Below, in pieces: positions 10,001-19,944 of a DNA stretch of 27,269 nucleotides. Under the pieces are notes generated by a model, which saw only the letters and a program-made list of their open reading frames with translations, searched no databases and was not told the origin of the DNA. Numbering within the stretch: the first letter of the stretch is position 1; each line of letters starts with the position of its first letter. The DNA is from Thoreauomyces humboldtii (taxonomy: Eukaryota; Chytridiomycota; Chytridiomycetes; Spizellomycetales; Powellomycetaceae), in assembly GCA_027596035.1 (NCBI GenBank), contig JADGJA010000257.1:1-27269 (forward strand), read 5' to 3'. The position numbers and the translations under genes are program-made.

Positions 10001-13000
10001 GCTGACCGCTGTGCTTGATTGATCTCCGTTTCATATCTGTGCAATGACTGGCCTCAGTATGTTAACGGACGTCTTGTGGTCCGGATCCATCTCACCGGTA
10101 CAGCAACCGCTTCCGCACCGTCTCCCGGCACCAAACGTGACTGTGTTTCGGAAAGGACCGGACACGACACGCTAGTGTCCAGACGATCCAGCGGTAATGG
10201 TTAGAGACCCATTCGGGGGTGGCCAGATTTGAGCGTCCACCGGCAGCGACAATGTCTGCTTGCGCTTCCTTGGAACCCCAAGCGTCCGCTGCATCGCCGC
10301 CTGGAAACACGTAGGATGCCGCGTAAAGAGCCGTCATCTTAATGACTTCCTCGGGACTGTTCGCAAACTCGAAGTCAGGAAGATAAGGAGAAAAAGCTAT
10401 GAATCGTTACGTACATGTGTGCTTCAGGGAGCGAGGCTGCTGGAGATGTCTGCCTTCTCTTACCATCAGCGTATAGAGGAGTGACATGCGGTACTGGTAC
10501 CAAAGCTTGATGTCAGAACGCGATGGAAAACAAGCTATGGAAAGCAAGCGCGTGAAACGCACCCAGAAACTTACATGACAGGTCAAAAAGAACAAGAGGC
10601 TTCGGCTTCACGATTTCCTCCACAGAGCTTGGATTTGTCTCTTTTAGACGACTGGCAGGTGTCTTCACTATGTGCTGCACCGGCCTAAACGCTTGGCCCA
10701 TAGAAAAGTTGGAAGGTGTGACAGGCTGTCGGCGCGCTGCTGGCACGAGAGGGGTGGTAATAAGAGTCTGCCGTCGTGAGCGTTTGGATGTGATTGCAAA
10801 CCCGCCGGCTAACGGTGTTGTCGGTCGAGGCTTTACGATACTCGACGGTGCGGAATAAAGGTCAGTCGAAAGATCTGCGCGGCGGGAGACTCGAGAAGGC
10901 GTCTCCAAGGGCTCGTTCCCTAAACCGAGATCTTCGCCCAGTAGCAGTTTCGCCCTGGTTTGTGCTTCCTTTGAAATGCCTTCAAGTGCCTTGCCAGTGC
11001 CGGACGCAAACCCAGAAAAGCCAGAATGTGCCTTTGCTGCGGGTGTGTCGAACATTGCATTTCTGCATTTGTCATTTTCAACGATAGTAGCGGGTGACTG
11101 ATCGGCATTGTCCGCGATTTGAATAGCCGGACGCGCAAGCGTTTTGACTTCCTTCGAAAGAGCCTGATTGCTGCTATTAGGACCGGGCGTTTTCGAGGGT
11201 AGCGGGAACAAGATGTTCTCATCTGCCGGCCGATCCATAACGTCCGACAAAATTGAAATTGCCCTTTCAAGGGCTGCCGAAGCTAGAGGCTTCAGTGCTT
11301 TCCCCGTCCCAGTGGAAAAGCCACTGAAGCTGGCTCGTGGTTCCGGAGCTGGGGTTTCGAATTTCTCCGTTGGTGCAAGATTGCCGTTCTTTGGACCAGG
11401 TGTTTTTGAGGCCCGAGGGAACAGGTTCTCGTCCGTGGGCTCATCCATGACGTCTGCGAACCTTGATGCTGCTTTCTGAAGGGCCACTGAAGACAGCGGC
11501 TTCAAAGCTTTTCCNNNNNNNNNNNNNNNNNNNNNNNNNNNNNNNNNNNNNNNNNNNNNNNNNNNNNNNNNNNNNNNNNNNNNNNNNNNNNNNNNNNNNN
11601 NNNNNNNNNCCGTGGGCTCATCCATGACGTCTGCGAACCTTGATGCTGCTTTCTGAAGGGCCACTGAAGACAGCGGCTTCAAAGCTTTTCCAATTCCAGT
11701 GGAAAAGCCGCCAAAGCTAGCTAGAGGTTTTGGGGCCGGCGTCTCAAACGCATCCGGTTGAGCCAGATTACCGTTCTTTGGACCAGGTGTTTTTGAGGCC
11801 CGAGGGAACAGGTTCTCGTCTGTGGGCTCATCCATGACGTCTGCGAACCTTGATGCTGCTTTCTGAAGGGCCACTGAAGACAACGGCTTCAAAGCTTTCC
11901 CAGTCCCAGTGGAAAAGCCGCCGAAGCTAGCTAGAGGTTTTCGTGCCGGGGTCTCAAATGCATCCGGTCGAGCCAGATTACCGTTCTTTGGACCAGGTGC
12001 TTTTGAGGCCCGAGGGAACAGGTTCTCGTCCATGGGCTCATCCATGACGTCTGCAAACCTTGATGCTGCTTTCTGAAGGGCCACTGAAGACAGCGGCTTC
12101 AAAGCTTTCCCAGTTCCAGTGGAAAAGCCGCCGAAGCTAGCTAGAGGTTTTGGGACCGGCGTCTCAAACGCATCCGGTCGAGCCAGATTACCGTTCTTTG
12201 GACCAGGTGTTTTCGAGGCCCGAGGGGACAGGTTCTCGTCTGTGGGCTCATCCATGACGTCTGCGAACCTTGAGGCTGCCTTGCAAAGGGCTGCCGCAGA
12301 CAAAGGTTTCAAAATTTTCCCATTACCAGTCAAAAAGCCGCTAAAGTTGGCTCGGGGTTTTGGCGCCGGTGTTTCAAAGGTCTCTGGAAGAGTTTGATTG
12401 CCGCTCTGAGGGCCAGGCGTTTGGGACGCTGATGGGATCAACGCGCCATCGTTGGCGGGCCCATCCATGACCTTTGGGAATGTTGAAGTTGGTTTCCTAA
12501 AGGCCGATGAAGGCAGCGGGTTCAAGACTTTCCCAGTTCCGGTAGAAAGGCTGCTAAACCTAGCTCGTGGTTTCGGAGCCGGAGTCTGCAGGTTCGCGAT
12601 GACAATGTTTTCTCCTTCGAAATTGGAAAGCTCCTTAAGGAAAGACGTCCTTCTCTTCAAAGCATCCGCGGACATACTGCTGGGCCCATTCCCAGGTAAC
12701 ACATGGATAGGAACCCGGGAAGGTGTTTCTGAGGGGCTCTTGGGAGAGTTTCTTGTGATGTCATCAAACATGGCAGCAGCTTTCCTCTTTGCGCTTGCAG
12801 ATGTGTTTTTGAGCCTTTTGCCCCCGCCAGTGGAAAAGCCAACAAAGCTGGTCGGCGCTGGCATTTCAGGGCTATGACTTTCAACGGCGACGGGGTCGGG
12901 AGATTGCAATGCCGCAACATGGAGCAAACCTTCGTCAAATCCCGAGGCAGCTTGACAGAGTGCTTTTCGTGACAAAGGACTCAGCGAATTGTCATATCCG

Positions 13001-16000
13001 GTGGAACCCCCGCCAAAAATCAGCTGCTCTGCGGAAGATTGTTCTGAGGAAGGCAATGCTTTTGCGCAATTTGGCATCGTACGCTTGTAATTAGCGGAAG
13101 TATCTTCGAGCTTGGACAACCCTCCTCCAGGATCATGGTCCGATGCTTTCTCAGACTTGCTTGGAAGATGGGCGCCTGTTTCAGCCGGGACTGATTTGAC
13201 GACTTTTGCAGCTGGTGAAAGCCTTTTCGAATGCGATGGCGGTAGTGCTGGTAGGACCATGCAAGGAACCCCACCCGCCAGCAGCTGATCTCCTCGGTCG
13301 TGCTGCATCTCAGTGTTCGCAACCTCTTCCGATCGTTCTGGATTTTCCTCAAGAACTTGACCCTCGGGCAGGTGAGTCGACCCAAGACGGCTGACATGCA
13401 GTGGTTGTATCTCCGTCACCACGTCTTGGTCCGAGGTGCCGACCAGGGGATGAAGGTCCCCATACCTAGGTCTCTCGTCCAGATGCGACGGTGGAGAAGC
13501 TTGTTGCAACGGTAGCTTGGAAGATACATTGTTAAATACACCAGGCAAAACTCTGTGCAGAACATTCAGGTGTTGAAAGGATATCGGAGCCGCTCCACCT
13601 TTATGCAACTTCTTGGATTCCTGCATCGGCTCGCGTGATGGAGAGGGATCAGCGACTACGGATACTTCACGGTCGGTACTGATGGTAGCCTCATCCGTCG
13701 TGCTTATGTCGTCATGTGCTAGCCCCGGCATTCCAGTCTCCACGGCAGTTTCTGGAATAAAGATTAGAGGGCGCCCATCGGGTCCCCCGACTGCGCTCGG
13801 AAGATCGGGGAATTCCTCAAGTAAGCGCGCTTCATTTAGTGAACCCGGATCGTTCACCGCATCCAGTGCGTTACGCGTTTCTACTTCGTGCAAGACCATT
13901 TTCTCTGTTTCTCCTGGGCTGGCGGATTTGAAAACCGAGGGGCCGCTCGGTATCAAGACTTTATATGTATTTACGGCCGTATTGTCCTCTATCGGTCTTA
14001 GAGTCTGCCCAGCTTTGTCGACAGACTCCAAAGCTGTGTCATTCGGTATTGCTATGAATGTTTGTTCCACAGGTTCCGAGTTCGTGCTGACCGGCGAACC
14101 CCTAAGGAGGGTTACTGCGCCGGTACTTGCAGCTACTTTTACGAGCGGACGATCGGTATTGGTGTCCCCGTCACGACCTCTCATGTCCGGTAGACACAGA
14201 TTCACATTGAGCGCGGTAGTTTCGTTAGAGAGCTCACCGTGCGCAAGCTTCGAAGTTTCATCCGTGACGGAGAAATATCGCTCAATGACTTCTGTTGCAT
14301 CCTCCCTCCAAAAGTCCTGCCCTCCATCTAGTGCCTTTTCCAGCATCCACGCGATCTCATTGAGGTCCGGATGGGTCAAATCGTAATCGGGAATGGGCAC
14401 GTATTGCCCCGTACTTTCTTGGAAAGAGTATACCCCGTCGTCGTCCCAGATGACCGGATAAGCACGATACCATTCATAGGCAGAAATCATTACTTCGAGG
14501 GCTGGATCCCAGAGCTTCCACCGTGGGTCCCACCAGGGAGGGTTGTCTGCATCGTACTCTGGCTTAGCGACAATGTATGACTGGCTCGTGTACTCGGGAT
14601 CTGCTTCCGCCCATCCCGGATGCATATCATCTCTGTCAAATAAACCTTCAAACTGCCCTTCGCGAGCGTTTCCATCATATTGCCGCGAAAATCGGGACTG
14701 GGATCGAGGAGCGAGGCTGTGTGAGGTTAAACATGGCGTGATCCCTTCATGACTGTATTTATCGTTTTGCGCCGTGACTCGACGCGGAGACTCTGCAGGG
14801 ATTTGGGAGAGGAGGTAGGAGGCTGGGCTGAGCGGGGCGGGGACGTGCTGAATATACTCGGAGTACGTCGGAAAGTCCGGAATCCCTCGCGATACTGAGC
14901 GGTCACTGTTGCCATCTTCCTCCGAGCTGGAGCTCGACGAACTTGCTGCACTGGGGGAAACAGAATTGAAACGCACTTCCGGTCGAGCTGCTCGATTCGA
15001 GGTAAGTCTGGCAGAACTGGTGACTAAGCCACCTGGTTTATATCTAGGATGTTGTGACGCAAGGATAAAAGTTGCGGGGTATTCGATGGATTCTGGAGCA
15101 GTAAGAAGCAGTTGCTGACTTGCTTCGTAATCTGACTCTTCTGGCTCCTCGCTCTCATCGGTAGTACTTGGTCTTTCCAATTCCGGACCCATTCCTGCGT
15201 GGTCTTCCGGCTTCAAGTGATTTCCTGATACCTGAGGTAGACCCTGAGCAGTGGGTTCGTTCAGCAATGCTGAAACAGGTGTTGTTGATGCAATCTCCCA
15301 AGAGGATTCTTCGGTCTGAACTGCATTAATAAAGTAACTTTGCGGTGGCATGTCTGTCTGTAGTGTACCAGCTGTTCCTAGCACCTCCGCCTTTTGAGCA
15401 GAAGCTATGCAAGCATGCTTGCCAATGTCCGGCAACGGATTGAGGGCAGGTGTCTCAGCGGGCCTGGCCCGACACTTTAATCGCCGGTTCTCGAAATCCG
15501 CTTCGTCGTCAGTGGAAGATAATAGATAACTTTCGCTAAGCGTGTCAAGCTCCGAGTCGTCATATCCGTAAACCTCCAAATCGAAGTCCGACTGAAAGGT
15601 TGACGAGGTCGCTTTCGCAGATTCTGCTTCGTTCAACGACGCAATCGATTGGGTCTTGAACAAGATCGGGATCTTACTGTTGCATTTCTCTGCTTGCGTT
15701 GCTTTCTGCGAGCTTCTTGTCTGGCCTTTCTTATCGGATGGCGCCTTTTTTGAAGGTGGCTCACGCCTTCTAAGCGACTGTCTGCGTTCAGTAGGAACAG
15801 CGTCTAAGGCATCTTTCTCTGCCTGTTGTAAGCTCCGGGAGGAATCTCTAAGATTGAGCGCGGATCGAAGGAGTAGTCGCGGAGGGGGCGATGCGGGACG
15901 CCTACGTGTGCGTTTCACGTGGAGCGTATCCAGTTGAGATGGTATTGTCACGTTCTCGTCGTGTACCTGTCGCCCAGCGCTTTGTTGTAAAGCAGATCCA

Positions 16001-16623
16001 GCCTCTGAGGATTGGGACTCGCTCGCGTTTGCGACTTTCCTTTCGAAAGGAAGTTTGCGCTTTCGTGCTGTGGGGGAGTTTGATGGGCTGATGTCCAACG
16101 CTAGATTCTTGCGAGTTCGCAAGACTGTGGAGTCTTCTCGTAACGAGCTAGGTCGCTGAACAATGTTGAGAAACGTCGGAGAAGTTACGCAAACCGGCGT
16201 CTCGTAGGAGCCCCTCCCACGCAGCATGCTGGCGACCGCCCCGGGAGTTTCGTCGGGCAGCCTCGACGCGACGGGGCTAGCGAGGGAAGGACTCCAGTTG
16301 GAATTGAATTTGAAAGCGGTGGTGTGTAACCCTTTCAGCTCTCCAGGCCGTGTACTCCACGGTGTAGCACTTGGCCGTGGAGAATGTCTCGGTTGGAGTG
16401 GAGTCGTGAGGTGTTGCGACATCAGTGGATCGTGCTTCTCAGCCAAGGCAAGCTGCTAGGAAGTGATGAGATTCGTCGAGCATCCGAGAGAACAAGTCTG
16501 TTTTTCCCCCGCCCAAGTGCCTGCCTTGCCATCGCTTGAGCTCCTTCCTACCTGCAGGGAACCCTGAGGGGGCAGACGGTGTGACGAGTTTTCAAGAGAC
16601 GACCGCTCCGGAGAATCCGCCAT
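7025..16623 (-). CDS. BRCA2: BRCA2 homologue: nine BRC repeats and complete helical/OB-fold DNA-binding domain
   Basis: BRCA2 loads RAD51 onto RPA-coated single-stranded DNA in homologous recombination. Minus-strand exons are 16552-16623, 10575-16452, 10464-10505, 10096-10396, 9909-10036, 9722-9846, 9140-9661, 8914-9075, 8536-8743, 8333-8469, 8106-8266, 7206-8043 and 7025-7144. They sum to 8694 nt (2,897 residues as assembled) with every phase agreeing. The start at 16623 opens MADSPERSSLENSSHRLPPQ. Residues 1-1200 are mostly disordered, with a Trp/Tyr-rich block at about 655-750. Nine BRC repeats lie at about 1225-1869. The helical domain carries NHYRWIVW and RYETEINQAQRSAL; OB1 carries LELTDGWYGIKA and GKITVGMKL. 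OB2 carries CVDVIVCRRY, IFRNGKEEE and a tower-like insertion of about 70 residues, shorter than the human one. RDVTRF, LTIWAP and DEGKRFK follow, then OB3 (SEVDLVLVVLG). About 300 C-terminal residues are unrecognised. The first two introns of the DNA-binding part (10397-10463, 10506-10574) are the least certain. Confidence 0.93.
10960..12850 (-). repeat. BRC repeat array (nine copies; five with a 210-nt period)
   Basis: Nine BRC-type motifs are encoded on the minus strand: GFSTGGGK, LSTGTGK, GFLTGNGK, GFSTGTGK twice, GFSTGIGK, one whose start is lost in the gap, GFSTGTGK and GFASGTGK. Each is followed by a helix such as LQKAASRFADVMDEP, except the last, which has the classical form QTRAKLLLGED. 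Repeats 3 to 7 are 70-residue (210-nt) units that are nearly identical in DNA. The anchor tccatgacgtctgc recurs at 12251 (with one-base variants), 12041, 11831 and 11621 at exactly 210-base spacing, then at 11444. The linker RASKTPGPKNGNLA is part of the repeating unit. Repeats 1, 2, 8 and 9 are more diverged. BRC motifs bind RAD51 by mimicking its own oligomerisation strand. Confidence 0.93.
11515..11609. other. Assembly gap of 95 unknown bases inside the BRC array
   Basis: A run of 95 N interrupts the BRC repeat array, removing the end of repeat 6 and the start of repeat 7. The anchors either side are 177 bases apart instead of 210. If no repeat is missing, the true gap should be about 128 bases. 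Whole 210-base units could also be missing. The reading frame is kept across the gap as assembled. Confidence 0.98.
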
Positions 16624-16922
16624 GATATAGACTTCCAAGGAAAGGACTGCGGTGGATCAAGTCGGCACAAGTATGTATTGGCCTGCGAATTCGAGGAACC
16701 TCAATCATGGGACAGCAGATATTAGGTTGAAGACTTCGGACTCGTCTGGACGGAAAGGAGGCGAGAGGATGTGGCTGTGCTGAACCTTTCCAGGTCGTGG
16801 GCCAAAGGCTACCGGTATGTACCTGTCGCGACAGATGCGGACGGGACGAGACCATGATGAACTATGTACTTTGATGAGCTACAGTATGTACAGCTGTACA
16901 GTGTAGTTTCTTTCCATGAATT
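16624..16922. promoter_or_regulatory. BRCA2 upstream region with a 14-base palindrome
   Basis: These 299 bases lie between the BRCA2 start (16623, minus) and the Mog1 stop (16923, minus), so they hold the Mog1 3' end and the BRCA2 promoter and leader. A perfect palindrome TGTACAGCTGTACA spans 16887-16900, about 265 bases upstream of the BRCA2 start and 23 bases past the Mog1 stop. No MluI cell-cycle box (ACGCGT) is present. No gene is supported here. Confidence 0.4.
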
Positions 16923-17579
16923 TCAGGCGCCAAAGAGTCCCCAATCTAGAACCTTCAGACTTCCAACAACCCTTCTGAACATCAGATCCACGTCTCCTTC
17001 CGTCATGTCGAGAGCAGCGACGGCAGCCCCGTTTCCTTCTTGACCAGCACTGGTGGGGTTGCTGCTGCTGTCCTGGCCGATGACGACGGGATGGTTGTAG
17101 GACACCAGGAGGTCGGTGCCCACACTGGGTATCCTCACGACGGCTAACCTGACGCTCACTTGGTTCCTGGCCGTGGCGGACCTTTCGTTGAACTTTGCGA
17201 TCCACTGGAACCCGGTCACGACCACGGTCGTACATGGTCGATCGACGAGTGGGACGGGTACGTCGGAGGTTTCCTCGGTCTTTCGGTCCGAACCCATCAA
17301 CGTAGTGGAAATATCCTGCTCTTCTGCGCCATTGTCTTCCGCAAGTTGCGACCAGTGGAATGCGCCCATTCTATCATCTGGGACGTCTGTGTCTGTCTCG
17401 AGGAGCTCGACCATGAAACAGCGATCGGTTGAAGCGTGGACAAAGACCTCTTGGTTGGACGGGACTTCACGGAGACTGGAGACGTCGATAAAGGAATGCG
17501 GGAGGGAAATAGAGATTGCCCCTCCGTAAAGGAGAACCTGAGAGAGAGGTGTGGAGAGGAGTGGTGCTTGAGCTGGCAT
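16923..17579 (-). CDS. MOG1: Mog1 / Ran guanine nucleotide release factor (RANGRF-like)
   Basis: Mog1 binds the small GTPase Ran, releases its bound nucleotide and supports nuclear protein import. This single-exon frame runs from the ATG at 17579 (MPAQAPLLSTPLSQVLLYGG) to a stop at 16923, 218 residues, close to the usual family size. Typical Mog1 elements appear in order: LYGGAISISLPHSFIDVSSL, REVPSNQEVFVH, LLETDTDVPD, FHWSQLAEDN, a central beta segment (VVTGFQWIAKFNE), VRLAVVRIPSVGTDLLVSYN, and the C-terminal FRRVVGSLKVLDWGLFG. A longer reading to 17618 would need a TTG start, so I chose the ATG. A low-complexity loop rich in Asn, Ser and Gly sits before the last helix. It is divergently arranged with the SANT gene at 17767, with 187 bases between starts. 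Confidence 0.9.
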   Translation of the reverse strand: MPAQAPLLSTPLSQVLLYGGAISISLPHSFIDVSSLREVPSNQEVFVHASTDRCFMVELLETDTDVPDDRMGAFHWSQLAEDNGAEEQDISTTLMGSDRKTEETSDVPVPLVDRPCTTVVVTGFQWIAKFNERSATARNQVSVRLAVVRIPSVGTDLLVSYNHPVVIGQDSSSNPTSAGQEGNGAAVAALDMTEGDVDLMFRRVVGSLKVLDWGLFGA

Positions 17580-17766
17580 TGCGTCGAGTCGGTCGTCCGT
17601 CTCGTCCGTTGTCTCCAAAGCAGGCCCTGAAAAGACTGGGACTGGGGACCAGGCAACGAGAGGTCCGGATGAGTCCGAGAAGGCCGGTAGTCTTCCGCTC
17701 CGGCCCCGCTCGCTTCAAAGCCTGGAAGCTTCATCTCGGCAACCAACGTCCTCCACCCTTGTCATT
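17580..17766. promoter_or_regulatory. Short bidirectional promoter region, Mog1 / SANT gene
   Basis: Only 187 bases separate the start codons of Mog1 (minus strand) and the SANT-domain gene (plus strand). Both promoters and 5' leaders must fit here unless leaders overlap. I see no named element. The assignment rests on gene arrangement alone. Confidence 0.4.
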
Positions 17767-18828
17767 ATGCGTTTCAACGAGGTAGCGACAAGCGACTTTT
17801 TCTCAGACGACACGCGGACAGACCCACTACCTTCTTCCTCACCATCAACACCACGTCCATCAAAACTACACCGCGGCCATCACGAAGACGACAATGACGA
17901 CGACGACGACGACGATAGGGACAACCTTCCGGACCTCCCACCGTTCTCTCCGAACCTCACTCACCTTGTCGAGCTCCTCAATGAGGAAGTGCCATCCCAC
18001 TTACCCTCGCTGGACAACTCAGACGTAGATTCGGGAGGAGAGGAGAAGGATGACGTGGAAAATGCAAAGCTAGAGGACGACGCCGAATCACATCAGGATC
18101 CTACGACAGAGCAATGTCCATCAACGGAGGAGCTGGCTAAGCAAGAATGGGTGAAGAAGATGCGTCTCCAGTTCTGCGTTAGGGAGGACTTGGAAATTAC
18201 GAGGAACATTATACATCCCGACGGCACACTCAATCAAGAGTACGAAGATAGATCATACTTTGGCTTTGCAGAATGCAAAACACGCACACTATCCTAATAC
18301 CCGCGTTCCTTTCAGCTACTTTCGACCACCGAAGGGCATCAAACTGCAGGGCGAGGTGACAAAGAAATGGACCGACAGGGAACGGAGCCTCCTCATTCTC
18401 GGCATCGAAAAGTACGGCATCGGTCACTTTCGGGAGATATCAGAGGAGTTGCTTCCGGAATGGGTGAGTTCAACCGTCTCTAGCTCCATTTTCACCCTTT
18501 CCCATTTCCCGTTTCCACTTCCCCTCCTGAAACTTCCATGTCCATCTTTTTCATTTTGTGTTAGGTACCCAATGACCTCCGCGTAAAGTCCATGCGTCTC
18601 ATGGGTCGACAGAACCTGCAAGAGTACCGGGACTGGAAGGGCAACGAGAAGACTATTAAGGATGAGTATGATCGGAACAAGGAAATTGGGCTACGACTGG
18701 ACGCGTGGAAAGCTGGAGTTCTCGTGTCGAACGGTGACGGAAGGGTGGAGGATGAGTGGAAAGCGAACCCTGTGAAGTTCATCTCTATAGATGTAAATAG
18801 AAGCTTGAAGAAGCAGCGGATGGTCTGA
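17767..18828 (+). CDS. SANT/Myb-like domain protein with acidic N-terminus
   Basis: Proposed exons are 17767-18239, 18316-18463 and 18565-18828 (294 residues), all phases consistent. The first intron has a GTACGA donor, a canonical CTAAT branch site (in TATCCTAATACC) and a TTTCAG acceptor. The N-terminal 150 residues are acidic, with a run of Asp near residue 45. KKWTDRERSLLILGIEKYGI begins a SANT/Myb-type helix set (W176), followed by GHFREISEELLPEW, then LRVKSMRLMGRQNLQEYRDW. The later part includes EYDRNKEIGLRLDAWKAGVL. This three-part pattern is known from a family of plant, algal and fungal Myb-like proteins of poorly defined role. Sequence-specific DNA binding is possible but not shown. 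The C-terminus is basic (SLKKQRMV). Confidence 0.8.
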
Positions 18829-19639
18829 GAATCACGTTTGTTGAATAGCAGTTGGTTTTTTTCGGGGAAGCTTAAAGTCGGATCGAGGAATGGAAGGCAA
18901 GCCGTTGAAGCACTGGGGATTTGGGAATTCTATTTGAATTGCATGAAGGGATCTCCAGTGGACAATTCTCCATCTTCAAAGCAGGGCGATCAGCCTCATC
19001 GTCCAGATGGGATCTTTCGATTTGTATCCGGACGCCTTCTTTTCCAACTTTCGGCTTCTCTGCTTCGGCATCATTCGAACAGCACAATTGTATTCGAAGT
19101 CGCTGAACAGTTTCTAGGATCTCGCGCGGACTCCAAGACGCTGGTTGCATGCCGAAGGAGATCCAGCAAGCCTCTGTTTGGTCGAGATGGATCGCTGCCA
19201 TCCGAACGCTGCACAGTCTTAATACAGTTGTGCTTGCTGATGCGACCCCACTCTATCAGGCATCGGTTTTGACTGCGACGTAACGTTCTGGTCGCCGCTG
19301 CACGTTCCTCGTCTCCCATCTCAGGCATCCGGAACCTGTTGGATCCTTGCTTTCGCGGGTAAGGGGCATGGTGTGAAATGTGATATCTGCGCTTTGTTTG
19401 CTCCTCTGTTGGATGCAGGGAAAGAACGAGCGAACGCAAGGAGCTACTACTTGAAAGGTTTCTGAAAGAATCACAGACATCCCTCTTGCTTTCTTGCCCG
19501 TAATGCATTTGTACATGGTCACGCAGCAGGCTTCATCAGCTCGGCTCTATGAATGTAACGGTACGTTCAACATTTCCCATGCTCGATGTTTTGGTACTCT
19601 TCCGAAGGCCACAGGAGCGACGACCCGTCCTCCCCAACG
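18829..19639. other. Intergenic stretch with an uncertain small minus-strand frame
   Basis: These 811 bases lie between two convergent genes, the SANT gene and DSS1. A minus-strand frame from an ATG at 19201 to 18872 encodes 109 residues containing a possible helix (SWSPREILETVQRLRIQL) and a charged segment. A second minus-strand frame upstream (MGDEERAAATRTLRRSQNRC) might be another exon, but I found no convincing splice between them. I recognise no family and do not call a gene. The rest shows nothing notable. Confidence 0.35.
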
Positions 19640-19944
19640 CTACCTGAGCTGACGCGTAAAGTCGTCGTTGATGTCCTCTTCATCCCAGTTGTCATCCCAC
19701 AGGACTGCGTCCTCGTGATCCTCATCGGCTTCGGTCCAATCTGATTGCCGGTGATGGGAACAACAAGAAAGCGTCAACGTCCCGGGTCGAGCAAGGAGTG
19801 GCCCTTGCTGAAAGCGAACACGAAAGGAACAGGCAGCGTACTTTCGACGGGAAAGTCCTCGAACTCGTCGTCCTCTTCGATGGCGATGAGCTGCTCTGGT
19901 TTCTCCTCCTGATCCTGGAACGGGGATTGCTGTGCGGCGGCCAT
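19640..19944 (-). CDS. DSS1: DSS1/Sem1: BRCA2 partner and 26S proteasome lid subunit
   Basis: DSS1 (Sem1 in yeast) is a small, acidic, disordered protein. It stabilises BRCA2 by binding its helical and OB domains, and is also part of the proteasome lid and the TREX-2 mRNA export complex. Exons on the minus strand are 19842-19944 and 19640-19740, joined by a 101-nt intron with a GTACGC donor and AATCAG acceptor. The product is 67 residues; human DSS1 has 70. The first acidic motif is EEDDEFEDFPVENW, with the expected Trp supplied across the splice. The second is VLWDDNWDEEDINDDFTRQL. These are the two Trp/Phe-containing acidic blocks by which DSS1 contacts partners. The tail after QLR is shorter than in human. 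The gene is divergent from RPC2 and about 3 kb upstream of BRCA2 on the same strand. Confidence 0.93.

Noticed and set aside
12119..12397. Plus-strand open frames across the BRC array
   Set aside because: They are the antisense of the tandem repeats and repeat only because the coding strand does.
13613..14386. A 257-residue plus-strand open frame
   Set aside because: It lies antisense to the large BRCA2 exon, is Ser/Val-rich without motifs, and is best explained by codon bias of BRCA2 on the opposite strand.
17767..18315. Apparent 1-nt frameshift between two reading frames of the SANT gene near 18270
   Set aside because: A 76-nt intron (18240-18315) with GTACGA donor, CTAAT branch site and TTTCAG acceptor joins the two frames in phase, so no frameshift is needed.
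18872..19201. A 109-residue minus-strand frame starting with ATG
   Set aside because: It has no recognisable family, no convincing neighbouring exon, and lies between two convergent genes; I left it as an uncertain frame.
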